Origin: Legionella genomosp. 1
GTDB lineage: Bacteria; Pseudomonadota; Gammaproteobacteria; Legionellales; Legionellaceae
Assembly (NCBI GenBank): GCA_945865355.1
Contig: CAMBDN010000056.1
Coordinates: 1 to 12,461 of the forward strand
Direction of reading: 5' to 3'
Length of the DNA stretch: 12,461 nt
Of this stretch, positions 1 through 7,180 are shown in pieces. Position numbers and translations under genes: made by a program. The notes beneath the pieces were generated by a model, which saw only the letters and a program-made list of their open reading frames with translations, was not told the origin of the DNA and did not search any database. How positions within the stretch are numbered: position 1 is the first letter of the stretch; each line of letters begins with the position of its first letter.

Positions 1-149
1 TAGCGCTCAGTACGCCACTGTGAAAATGCTTCTCCTACTGATGACAAATTTAGATTGTTCATGCAGTCAACCTCCTTTATTTAAGAAGGTTGTACTCTAC
101 AAAATCATGCTAACCCTGTCACACAGCCTTACCGAAAGGTCACGTTTCA

Positions 150-866
150 ACCGATAATAGTGGCCTTTATCTTTGTGACGTTGATCCAAGCTCAGGGAGT
201 GTTGGTATTTGTAACACAATGCCGACAGATGGTTCTCTTCCAGGTGTAGGTAATATTTATGGTGTTCAACTCAATCCTGCTGGGACTTTTTTGTATCTTA
301 CGACACAATCTTCAAAAATTTACAAATGTAGCGTTAACCAAGCCGATGGGCAGTTGACTGGCTGTGTTGAGGAAATTAATGCTCAATTTGCTAATAACAA
401 TATGGCCTTTAATCCATTAGGGACTTATTTGTATTATACAAGCAATGGCACGGTTGAGGGCCCTGTTTTTAAATGCTTGGTAGATCCTTTGAGCGGTGAT
501 TTGTCTCCATGTGTTGAAACGGGAGATGGAAATTTTGATCATTACCCTCATGGGATTGCTTTAAACCCTAGTGGAACGTTTGCTTATGTGTCAGATTTTT
601 TAAGTAACTCTCCTTCCGAGAGCTACATTTACTTTTGTGCAGTAAACAAACGGAATGGGGCATTGACCAACTGCATGATCGGTCCTGAAAGCTGTCAGCA
701 CTTGGCTTATCTCGGAGGGATTGCAATCAATCGAACAGGAACAACACTCTATATTACTTCAGCAGTAAATGGGGTTTATAGAGCCGACATTCTACCTTCA
801 GGTCAACTGGCAAGTTGTGTGCTGCAAAACAACACTCCTTTATCAAATGCTATCGCATTAAGATAG
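150..866 (+). pseudogene. Truncated cysteine-rich beta-propeller protein (5' end lost)
   Basis: The frame encodes blades of about 50 residues, each carrying a hydrophobic strand pair (NPxGTxxY) and then a C-x(6-7)-G-x-L-x-x-C module. The first cysteines of successive modules lie at 174, 327, 474 and 636, so the spacing is 51, 49 and 54 codons. A fifth, degenerate copy near the C-terminus lacks the first cysteine. This resembles seven-bladed propeller or lactonase-like repeat proteins; no function can be assigned. The only start in the open frame is ATG 219, but clear blade sequence continues upstream to about 150 with no ATG, GTG or TTG, and the frame closes at a TAA at 111-113. In another frame, 85-155 reads EGCTLQNH and onward, resembling the end of a preceding blade, which suggests a frameshift. 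With ATG 219 it would give 215 residues without a signal peptide. It is probably a broken secreted protein, although a shorter functional product cannot be excluded. Confidence 0.55.
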
Positions 867-898
867 GTGCTGTGTCACGGCAACACATCAACACAATG

Positions 899-939
899 AC
901 TGTCTTTAATGACATGAGACATCGTCATTTAAAGACAGT
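899..939. terminator. Long hairpin between convergent genes
   Basis: The arms 899-913 and 924-939 (ACTGTCTTTAATGAC and GTCATTTAAAGACAGT) are complementary over 15 pairs with one extra base, around a 10-base loop. The hairpin sits between the propeller remnant and the convergent yihY gene, so it could end transcripts from both sides. Neither side has a T tract, so intrinsic termination is uncertain and an mRNA-stabilising role is equally possible. Confidence 0.45.
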
Positions 940-942
940 ACG

Positions 943-975
943 GTAGTCCGGATGCAGCGAAGCGTAATACAGGAT
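943..975. repeat. REP-like interspersed palindrome (degenerate copy)
   Basis: The core reads CCGGATGCAGCGAAGCGTAA. I recall this as the widespread gammaproteobacterial repeat whose usual form is symmetric, with a GGATTACGC half and a GCATCCGGG half. The right side here (ATACAGGAT) has diverged from the symmetric form. It touches the stop codon of yihY. Confidence 0.5.
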
Positions 976-2195
976 CATTTCCCCTCAAACAACGCTGCCA
1001 AACTCATCTTCAACGTTTCTTTCAACAACGCATCCGCTTTTTGAATTTGTTCCTGCCAGCCCGAAATAATCAATTCCTTGTGTTGGGCTAACTCCGCTAA
1101 ACTTGGTAGGCGATAAGGCAACAATAGCGTGAGCTCGTAGAGGGTTAAAAGGTTTAAATCGCGACTCAATATATAGTGACCTTGATCGGTCGTTTTTATT
1201 AATTGTAAGTCAATGAGTTGTCTTAGCATGTCATGATCATCAACGGTATATGCATGCTGACTTGCATTGATTAACGCGTCGATGGTTAATTCCTTGCCTT
1301 CCAATTGTGCCAAGCGAAGTTGATACAACCATAACAGCGCATGGGAAAAACCATCCAGGGGTTGTCCCGGGCGTCTTTGGTGATGTGCTGATAAAGCGTA
1401 ACTGATTTCAGCACCCAATAACGTAATGAGCCACACCCAGTAGATCCAAATAAAAAAAATGGGCACGGTGGAGAATGCGCCATACAGGAGTTGGTAGAAA
1501 TTAAAGTGTGTTAAATAATAAGCGAACCCGAGTTTGGCTGATTCAAACAGCAAGGCGGCGACGATTCCTCCGTATAACCCATGCAAAAAACGTACGCGAC
1601 AATTTGGGACCACAACATAAAGAAAGGTGAAACCTGTAAGAGATAATAGAAAGGGCAGATAGCCTAACTGTGTTGGGACAGTGTGGTCGGCAATAAAGGG
1701 CAAGGAGAGCCAATACGAACTGATGGCAATGCTCATCCCTAGCAAAATGGGCGCTAGCGAGACGATCGCCCAATAGAGTAGAAATGCAGATAAACCGTGG
1801 CGAGATGAATGCACACGCCAGATTTTGTTCATCGAGCTTTCAATCGTGTACATGACCAGCAATGCAATGGTAAATAAAAATAGCACGCCCATCGCCGACA
1901 TTTTGGTGGCTTGTGTTGCCAACGAATGCAGGAAGTCTTGGATCATTTTGCCAGTATTCGGAACAAAATTCGCAAAAATAAAATCTTGTAAGGGGCCTGC
2001 TAAATTCTGAAAGACAGGGAACATTGATAAAATAGCAAATCCCACGGTGATTAATGGGACAATGGCAAGCATAGAGGTAAACGTCAGCGCTGATGCACGA
2101 TAAGGGCAATCATCATCAATAAAATGGCGTGCAACAAAGCCGATAAATTGGACGCTTACGGCGAGCTTCTCCGTTAACTTTCGTTTCAAGTCCAT
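975..2195 (-). CDS. yihY: YihY/BrkB family inner-membrane protein
   Basis: A 406-residue polytopic membrane protein of the YihY/BrkB family (Pfam Virul_fac_BrkB, UPF0761). After a short cytoplasmic start comes the family segment CPYRASALTFTSMLAIVPL at about residues 30-48, then about six hydrophobic helices up to about residue 265. One contains YTIESSMNKIWRV, and the last is followed by LLGAEISYA. The C-terminal 130 residues are soluble and resemble the winged-helix-like tail found in longer members. The molecular function is not established; older names such as ribonuclease BN came from a mistaken assignment in E. coli. The ATG at 2193-2195 begins MDLKRKL, with an AGGA-like sequence about 13 bases upstream. 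The gene was originally divergent from wrbA: the sequence just outside its start recurs at the wrbA start 3.4 kb away. Family assignment is firm; biological role is not. Confidence 0.9.
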   Translation of the reverse strand: MDLKRKLTEKLAVSVQFIGFVARHFIDDDCPYRASALTFTSMLAIVPLITVGFAILSMFPVFQNLAGPLQDFIFANFVPNTGKMIQDFLHSLATQATKMSAMGVLFLFTIALLVMYTIESSMNKIWRVHSSRHGLSAFLLYWAIVSLAPILLGMSIAISSYWLSLPFIADHTVPTQLGYLPFLLSLTGFTFLYVVVPNCRVRFLHGLYGGIVAALLFESAKLGFAYYLTHFNFYQLLYGAFSTVPIFFIWIYWVWLITLLGAEISYALSAHHQRRPGQPLDGFSHALLWLYQLRLAQLEGKELTIDALINASQHAYTVDDHDMLRQLIDLQLIKTTDQGHYILSRDLNLLTLYELTLLLPYRLPSLAELAQHKELIISGWQEQIQKADALLKETLKMSLAALFEGK

Positions 2196-2282
2196 GGGGT
2201 AGTGCCATCCTGATCTGCAAATGCAGGTTGATCTCTACTATCGCATAAAAAATAGTAAATTGGAGTACGTGGATGATTAAAC
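2190..2282. repeat. Direct repeat, copy A: duplicated yihY-wrbA intergenic region
   Basis: This block matches 5639-5730 at about 81 of 93 positions with one single-base gap, counted by hand. It runs from the yihY start codon through a shared GCATAAAAAATAGTAAATTG core, a GGAG ribosome binding site and an ATGATTAAAC start. In copy A the yihY side is functional. The wrbA-like start (ATG 2273) reads only nine codons (MIKRVTHSE) before TAA at 2300-2302, so homology to wrbA stops after about three codons. The two copies flank the NRPS cassette. Confidence 0.85.
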
Positions 2283-2416
2283 GAGTAACTCATTCAGAAT
2301 AAGAGTTCTTTTTAAAAGGGAATTTTTACTATCGCAACACCCCTGATCGGTTTGACTGTTATCGCAGGTCCCTATTTAACACTTGAAAATTCCATGGATA
2401 GTTTTCTTAACCTTAT

Positions 2417-2437
2417 TCCCAATGATTGGGATATAAT
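2417..2437 (+). promoter_or_regulatory. Putative NRPS promoter with overlapping operator-like palindrome
   Basis: A consensus -10 hexamer TATAAT lies at 2432-2437, 47 bases before the preferred ATG. Directly upstream, and overlapping its first base, is a perfect inverted repeat TCCCAA-TGA-TTGGGA (2417-2431). It fills the promoter spacer, where a repressor would block RNA polymerase. The -35 region is poor (around AACCTT), which would suit an activated or weak promoter. A direct repeat of CAGGAACG (2439-2446 and 2450-2457) follows at the expected start of the transcript. Confidence 0.45.
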
Positions 2438-2484
2438 GCAGGAACGCCTCAGGAACGAGGGTGTTTGGATTAAAGAGGGATGAT

Positions 2485-5400
2485 ATGGAAAGGAAGAATA
2501 AGTTGGCTGAAATGCTACTGGACGCCATATTTTCCAAGCAAAATAATTTTTCAGCTGACGACGACGCTACTCATTTAAATTGCCAACGGTGTTTCAAAAA
2601 AATCATAGATTATATCGATTGGCTGAATCAAATCGATGTTAATACCGTGCTTGTCTATAGTCATCCATCTATTGAATCACTCTGCTTGTGTTATGCGCTG
2701 GTTATCAGCAATAAGACATATATTCCCATTCATACGTCCACCTCTTCGGAGCTGATTAAAACGTATTTAAAAAATTATCAGGTCGATTTATTGTGGGTTC
2801 AACCGGAACTGCGCCAAAACATGGCGGATGATTTACAAAATCTGTTGATAGAAGACGAGCACTTACAATTTCTTTATTATATTTCGCAAGTTCAACAAAA
2901 AAAATTCTGTTTACTACCTGGAATGATCTTATTTACCTCAGGAACAACCGCCCAACCCAAGGCGGTGCATTATCACTATAACACCCTGTCCTCTTATTTA
3001 ACCTGGTGTCTTGAAGAGTTTCAATTTACTGAAGAAGACAATTTCTTATTTACATCAGAACTTTCATTTGTTGCATCGCTGCGAGCGCTATTCTTACCTA
3101 TGTTCTCTGGCATCCATCTACGTTTTCTTGGGAATAACTGCAAAAATAAACTCCAATCCATAACAACTATCCTTCAGCAACAGCGAATTACCATCTTAAG
3201 TTTGACCCCCACTTTCTTTAAAACGCTTTTGCGACATATTGAACAGCATAAATTTCTAGCTTCGTTGTCTTCAGTACGCCTTATTTTATTAAGTGGTGAA
3301 TCGATTGATGTTAGTGTCTTTAATCACTGGTATCAACACATCAAAAATGACACCCTATTTTACAATTTATATGGTGCAACTGAATTTTTAGTCCCATTTT
3401 TCAAAAAAATAACGGGCCCATTGTCTGAAACCGAACAGTTTCACTTAGGTCAACTTCGCAACGGCTGTGATTATCGAATTGTACCGGATGCTGCAATGGG
3501 TAATGAATTATGCATCGCAGGTGACATTGCTACAGCCTATCTAGATCTCGAACTGAGCCGAACGCATGAAATCATACTGGATAATCAGCGTTTTATTAAA
3601 TCGGGCGATCTTGTGACACAAATGAATGGTCAATTATTTTTTTGTTCACGCTCTACTCGGTCTATTAAGCAGTATGGTCAACTCATTAACCTCGATCAAA
3701 TTGAGCTGGTGTTAAAAAATGTTTTCAACGAGTCCCTGGATTTTATCGCATTATTTGTTGAGAACAATATTGTTTTAATGATTCATGGGACCTCACCAAA
3801 TAATGAAATAATACCGCGCATTCAAGAACACTTAAGTCAGCATTTACCCAAATACATGCATCCCAATGAATACCGTTTCGCGCAAGATCTTCCACTCACG
3901 ACAAGCGGGAAAATTGATTATTTTTCCATTCAAAAAAATGTAATGAATGATCAAAACGATGTGTTTTTCAGGGGGCGGCATGAGGACAAGCGACAAGACA
4001 GCGACAGTTCGTTCCTCATTGGGTATTTTAAGCGTTTTTTTCCAAATCAATCCATTCCGCTAAATGTAAAAATTATCGATCTCGGTCTTGAGTCGATAGA
4101 CTATCTTAATATGGCGGAAGCCTTTTTCAAAAATACGGGGAAATGGCTGGAAGTATCCAAAATTTCCGATGATGTGACAATATCCAATATTGAGTCTTGT
4201 CTTGTCGATCCGAATGTAGATTACCCTTATGAGGCTCATTCTGTTCAAATAGACCCTATCTTTAAACGCTTTTATTGGCATGAATTATCAAGCCCAATTG
4301 ATAGTCAGCCCGTTTTTTGTTTTATGAGTTCCTTTTGTCTGAAGGGTGATATCGATTTAAAACGACTGGAAACCGCAATTGCTGACACGCTATCCAATCA
4401 CTTTATGCTGTCTTGCAAGATTGTACGCCGCAATGATGAGTATTTTTTTGTGCAAGCAAATCGACAATCAAATTTCAGGCTTAGGCGAGCGTTTTTTATT
4501 TCAAAAAAAGAATTTGAGCAACTTAAGACGTCGGTGCATTCTGAAAATTTAGTCAGAATCTATATTCAAAAAAGATGGAATCGAAGGTATTTAGTCATAT
4601 TTTTCCATCACATTGCAATCGATGGTTGGTCGGTAATGCTGACTCGCGAAGAGATTTTCCGACGATATGAAGGCACTTATAACGCTCCATGCCTAAAACT
4701 GGAAGAGGAAATCCACTCCATAAATTGTATGCATCAAGTCAAGGCTCATATCCAAGATCGTAATGCTTTAATGGAGCGGTTATCTTATATTGATCCACTT
4801 GAGTACATGAACCAATTGTACATGCTTTCAATAAAACCTTTAGAACAAAAACAAACTCTTTTTTCCATCGAAAAAGACAAAGTTGATGGTTTTGCTCAGA
4901 AAAATCAGCTGCAAGAGTTCCCTTACAGTGTCATTTTCATTCTTTTACTGCATCAGATTATTTCCAACCAATTTTCAGTCAACAAATTATATTTTAGGTT
5001 GACTTTTTCCAATCGAAATTTACCCGTGCTAGGCATTAAAACTTTAATCACCAATATAGCATCCGTTCTGCCGTTATTTCTAGACAGCACTCATTACTCA
5101 ACCCAAGAATTTGCATACCACATCCAAGATCTTCTCACCGTCTACTTTAAGAATATGAGTCAAGGATCGTATATCAATGAATGGCTACAAGAGATGATTA
5201 GACCATTAGGAACAAAACACAATTATATTGGATTTACGTATTACAATAAGATTGTTGACGACGAATACAGCCAAAATAAATACATCGATTGGGAGCATTC
5301 GATCTTTAACCCCTGCTTCTTAAGGATGATTAATGGACCTTTGTTAGTCGTTCATAATATGGGAACACATTTTGATGTCATTTTGTATAGTAGAATGAGC

Positions 5401-5508
5401 AAAGGTTCGCACGCTATTTTAACGGACAATATCAAGGACGCATTAAGCGTTTCAACCCAACAAACACAAGGTGTTATGAGTTCTTCAAATGAGCTTATAG
5501 GGAAATAA
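2485..5508 (+). CDS. Single-module NRPS-like protein, adenylation-thiolation-condensation (A-T-C)
   Basis: About 1007 residues from ATG 2485, chosen because GAGGG at 2475-2479 lies five bases upstream; a GTG at 2461 would add eight residues. Adenylation domain, about 1-490: A3 FTSGTTAQPKA (150-160), A5 NLYGATE (294-300), A7 SGDL (373-376) and A10 SGKID with Lys476. The A8 loop is divergent (SRSTRSIKQYG), and A4 reads SELSFVASL with Glu192 where FDxS is usual. Carrier domain, about 505-560: DLGLESIDYL with Ser537 as the phosphopantetheine site. Condensation domain, about 580-1000: HHIAIDG (708-714) matches HHxxxDG, with His709 catalytic; no clear DFGWG motif is seen. It should activate a carboxylic acid as its adenylate, tether it and pass it to an amine or hydroxyl acceptor. 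There is no thioesterase or reductase, so the C-terminal condensation domain probably releases the product. The substrate cannot be read. The gene appears more AT-rich than its neighbours. Confidence 0.85.
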   Translation: MERKNKLAEMLLDAIFSKQNNFSADDDATHLNCQRCFKKIIDYIDWLNQIDVNTVLVYSHPSIESLCLCYALVISNKTYIPIHTSTSSELIKTYLKNYQVDLLWVQPELRQNMADDLQNLLIEDEHLQFLYYISQVQQKKFCLLPGMILFTSGTTAQPKAVHYHYNTLSSYLTWCLEEFQFTEEDNFLFTSELSFVASLRALFLPMFSGIHLRFLGNNCKNKLQSITTILQQQRITILSLTPTFFKTLLRHIEQHKFLASLSSVRLILLSGESIDVSVFNHWYQHIKNDTLFYNLYGATEFLVPFFKKITGPLSETEQFHLGQLRNGCDYRIVPDAAMGNELCIAGDIATAYLDLELSRTHEIILDNQRFIKSGDLVTQMNGQLFFCSRSTRSIKQYGQLINLDQIELVLKNVFNESLDFIALFVENNIVLMIHGTSPNNEIIPRIQEHLSQHLPKYMHPNEYRFAQDLPLTTSGKIDYFSIQKNVMNDQNDVFFRGRHEDKRQDSDSSFLIGYFKRFFPNQSIPLNVKIIDLGLESIDYLNMAEAFFKNTGKWLEVSKISDDVTISNIESCLVDPNVDYPYEAHSVQIDPIFKRFYWHELSSPIDSQPVFCFMSSFCLKGDIDLKRLETAIADTLSNHFMLSCKIVRRNDEYFFVQANRQSNFRLRRAFFISKKEFEQLKTSVHSENLVRIYIQKRWNRRYLVIFFHHIAIDGWSVMLTREEIFRRYEGTYNAPCLKLEEEIHSINCMHQVKAHIQDRNALMERLSYIDPLEYMNQLYMLSIKPLEQKQTLFSIEKDKVDGFAQKNQLQEFPYSVIFILLLHQIISNQFSVNKLYFRLTFSNRNLPVLGIKTLITNIASVLPLFLDSTHYSTQEFAYHIQDLLTVYFKNMSQGSYINEWLQEMIRPLGTKHNYIGFTYYNKIVDDEYSQNKYIDWEHSIFNPCFLRMINGPLLVVHNMGTHFDVILYSRMSKGSHAILTDNIKDALSVSTQQTQGVMSSSNELIGK

Positions 5509-5627
5509 ATGAATCAAAAACCAGAGCTGTTTTATCTTGATTTAATGAAGAAAAAACTTTCCTTGCTACTTACGGAATAGAAGACTGCAAGTTTTTTGTT
5601 GCTGATTCTTTTGAGGGACTGCCTTAC
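5509..5627 (+). pseudogene. TylF-type methyltransferase remnant
   Basis: ATG 5509 is one base after the NRPS stop, as in translationally coupled operons. It reads MNQKPELFYLDLMKKKLSL and stops at TAG 5578-5580 after 23 codons. YLDLMKK resembles the N-terminus of TylF/macrocin O-methyltransferase-like enzymes. In a different frame, 5580-5624 reads EDCKFFVADSFEGLP; VADSFEGLP is the hallmark of the same family and normally lies tens of residues further in. The two pieces now adjoin out of frame, so the middle was deleted, and everything after FEGLP is missing where the duplicated yihY-wrbA sequence begins at about 5639. Such enzymes transfer a methyl group from S-adenosylmethionine to natural products. 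This copy cannot work. The assignment rests on two short motifs recalled from the family. Confidence 0.6.
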
Positions 5628-5638
5628 GCTTGCTTTTC

Positions 5639-5730
5639 GTCCATCAGATAGTGCATCCTGCTGTTCAAATGCAGGTTGAGCTCTACAATCGCATAAAAAA
5701 TAGTAAATTGGAGTTTGTTGATGATTAAAC
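5639..5730. repeat. Direct repeat, copy B: duplicated yihY-wrbA intergenic region
   Basis: Second copy of the block at 2190-2282. The wrbA side is functional: GGAG at 5710-5713 sits seven bases before ATG 5721. The yihY side has decayed: a minus-strand ATGGAC is still visible at 5639-5644 but reads MDEKQA and then a stop. Left of 5639 the match is lost and the methyltransferase remnant begins. Differences from copy A are spread along the block, including TACGTGG versus TTTGTTG just before the start codon. Confidence 0.85.
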
Positions 5731-6329
5731 CCTATGTGTTGGTCCTATATTATTCACGAAGTGGGGCTGTTATGCAGCTTGCACAATACATTGCGCGTGG
5801 TGTGGAACATGTTAATGGCATAGAAGCGCGTATGAGAACGGTACCTCCGGTGTCAGCAACTTGTGAAGCGGTGGACAAAGTGGTTCCTGATGCAGGTGCA
5901 CCTTATGCTACATTGGATGATTTACGTGGATGTTCTGGGTTGGCTCTGGGTAGCCCTACTCGATTTGGCAATATGGCCGCCCCGATGAAATATTTTCTTG
6001 ATGGGACCTCCGAATTGTGGCTTGCCGGTGATTTGGTTAATAAACCAGCCAGTGTTTTCTCATCATCTGCTTCCATGCATGGCGGCCAAGAAACAACGCT
6101 GACAAGTATGATGTTGCCACTGTTGCATCACGGGATGATCTTTTTAGGTGTGCCATACACAGAGCCGGCCTTGAATACGACGCAAACCGGCGGTACACCT
6201 TATGGAGTGACCCATGTTGCTGGAGTAGGCAATGATCAGCCGTTGAGTCAAGATGAAATGACTTTGGCGAAGCGATTGGGTGAGCGCTTGGGTCGTATTG
6301 CTTTGCAGATGCATCAATCGGTGAAATAA
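5721..6329 (+). CDS. wrbA: NAD(P)H:quinone oxidoreductase, WrbA family flavoprotein
   Basis: A 202-residue flavodoxin-fold protein, close to the usual 200 of WrbA. It binds FMN and reduces quinones by two electrons in the cytoplasm, limiting semiquinone and oxidative stress. Visible features are the N-terminal strand and phosphate loop YYSRSGAVMQLAQYIARGVE (about 9-28), the FMN-contacting loop GSPTRFGNMAAPMKYFLD in the middle, and SSASMHGGQETTLTSMM with the conserved GGQE. The start is ATG 5721, with GGAG seven bases upstream; two in-frame TTG codons at 5715 and 5718 are unlikely starts because they crowd that site. The promoter region is the second copy of the duplicated block. Two exonuclease III genes follow in the same direction, 68 bases downstream, and may be cotranscribed. 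Its first three codons recur at 2273, upstream of the NRPS gene. Confidence 0.93.
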   Translation: MIKPYVLVLYYSRSGAVMQLAQYIARGVEHVNGIEARMRTVPPVSATCEAVDKVVPDAGAPYATLDDLRGCSGLALGSPTRFGNMAAPMKYFLDGTSELWLAGDLVNKPASVFSSSASMHGGQETTLTSMMLPLLHHGMIFLGVPYTEPALNTTQTGGTPYGVTHVAGVGNDQPLSQDEMTLAKRLGERLGRIALQMHQSVK

Positions 6330-6370
6330 ATCCCCCGCTTCCTAACCTTCTTCCCAAGGGGCGAGGGGAT
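6330..6370. repeat. Interspersed palindromic repeat between wrbA and the first xth gene
   Basis: The block starts ATCCCCCGCTTCCTAACC and ends AAGGGGCGAGGGGAT, with complementary ends ATCCCC and GGGGAT. It resembles a palindrome family (CCCTCACCC...GGGGCGAGGG) that I recall from many gammaproteobacterial genomes. It begins directly after the wrbA stop and fills most of the gap to the next gene, so it may form a hairpin that lowers downstream expression. Confidence 0.5.
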
Positions 6371-6397
6371 GCACTGGGTATAAACAAGAGAGATTTA

Positions 6398-7180
6398 ATG
6401 AAAGTAATTAGTTTTAATGCCAATGGTATTCGTGCTGCTGCTCGCAAAGGTTTTTATGAATGGCTACAGGCCCAAAATCCTGATTTTGTTTGTATCCAAG
6501 AGACCAAAGCACAAATAGATCAGTTAACGCCTGACCCAATGTATTTTCCGGATGGCTATCATTGTGATTATTTTGATGCTGTCAAAAAAGGATACAGTGG
6601 TGTAGCCATTTATGCGCGCCAGAAGCCGTTGAAAATATCAAAAGGATTTGGTTTGAGTTACTGCGATGAAGAAGGTCGTTATATTCAATTTGATTACCCT
6701 AATTTGAGTGTGATTTCACTTTATCTACCATCAGGTACCAGCGGTGATGGGCGCCAAGCCGTCAAATATGAGTTTCTTGAACATTTTGCCAAGCATTTAA
6801 CAGACTTAAAATCAGCGGGGCGCGAGTTGATTATTTGTGGGGATTACAATATTGCTCACAAAAATATAGACATTAAAAACTGGCGTGGAAATCAGAAAAA
6901 TTCTGGTTTCTTACCCGAAGAACGCGCATGGCTTGATCAATTGTTTGGGCCTATGGGCTTCGTTGATGCCTTTCGCCTACAAAACAAGGACGCCGAACAA
7001 TACACGTGGTGGTCAAATCGCGGACAGGCTTGGGAGAAAAACGTTGGTTGGCGTATTGACTATCAAGTCATTACTCCAGGTTTAGTTGATGCTGTGGCCA
7101 ATGTGGGGATCTATCGCGATACCAAATTTTCAGATCATGCCCCTGTGTTGATCGATTATCAAGGAGCATTCTGTGCTTAA
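6398..7180 (+). CDS. Exodeoxyribonuclease III / AP endonuclease, first paralogue
   Basis: A 260-residue member of the exonuclease III family of the endonuclease/exonuclease/phosphatase fold. These metal-dependent enzymes cut DNA at abasic sites and clean blocked 3' ends in base-excision repair. Catalytic landmarks are all present: Asn7 in FNANGIR, Glu35 in QETK (metal ligand), Asp149 and Asn151 in GDYNIAH, and the terminal Asp246-His247 of SDHAP. The middle segment NWRGNQKNSGFLPEERAWLD is typical of the ExoA/NApe-like branch, which differs from E. coli XthA. The start ATG 6398 is preceded by AAGAGAG. The last eight bases overlap the next gene, a second enzyme of the same family, so the two are surely cotranscribed. 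All active-site residues are intact; which of the two is the main AP endonuclease cannot be read from sequence alone. Confidence 0.92.
   Translation: MKVISFNANGIRAAARKGFYEWLQAQNPDFVCIQETKAQIDQLTPDPMYFPDGYHCDYFDAVKKGYSGVAIYARQKPLKISKGFGLSYCDEEGRYIQFDYPNLSVISLYLPSGTSGDGRQAVKYEFLEHFAKHLTDLKSAGRELIICGDYNIAHKNIDIKNWRGNQKNSGFLPEERAWLDQLFGPMGFVDAFRLQNKDAEQYTWWSNRGQAWEKNVGWRIDYQVITPGLVDAVANVGIYRDTKFSDHAPVLIDYQGAFCA

Noticed and set aside
5715..5720. TTG codons as alternative starts for wrbA
   Set aside because: They sit one and four bases from the GGAG site, whereas ATG 5721 has ideal spacing and matches family N-termini.
2190..5730. Transposon or integron explanation for the repeated ends
   Set aside because: No transposase, integrase, terminal inverted repeat or tRNA target is visible, and the repeats are far longer and more diverged than typical target duplications.
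6037..6447. 136-codon open frame on the minus strand opposite wrbA and the first xth gene
   Set aside because: It lies almost wholly antisense to a well-supported gene, shows no domain or sensible start context, and its protein looks like random translation.
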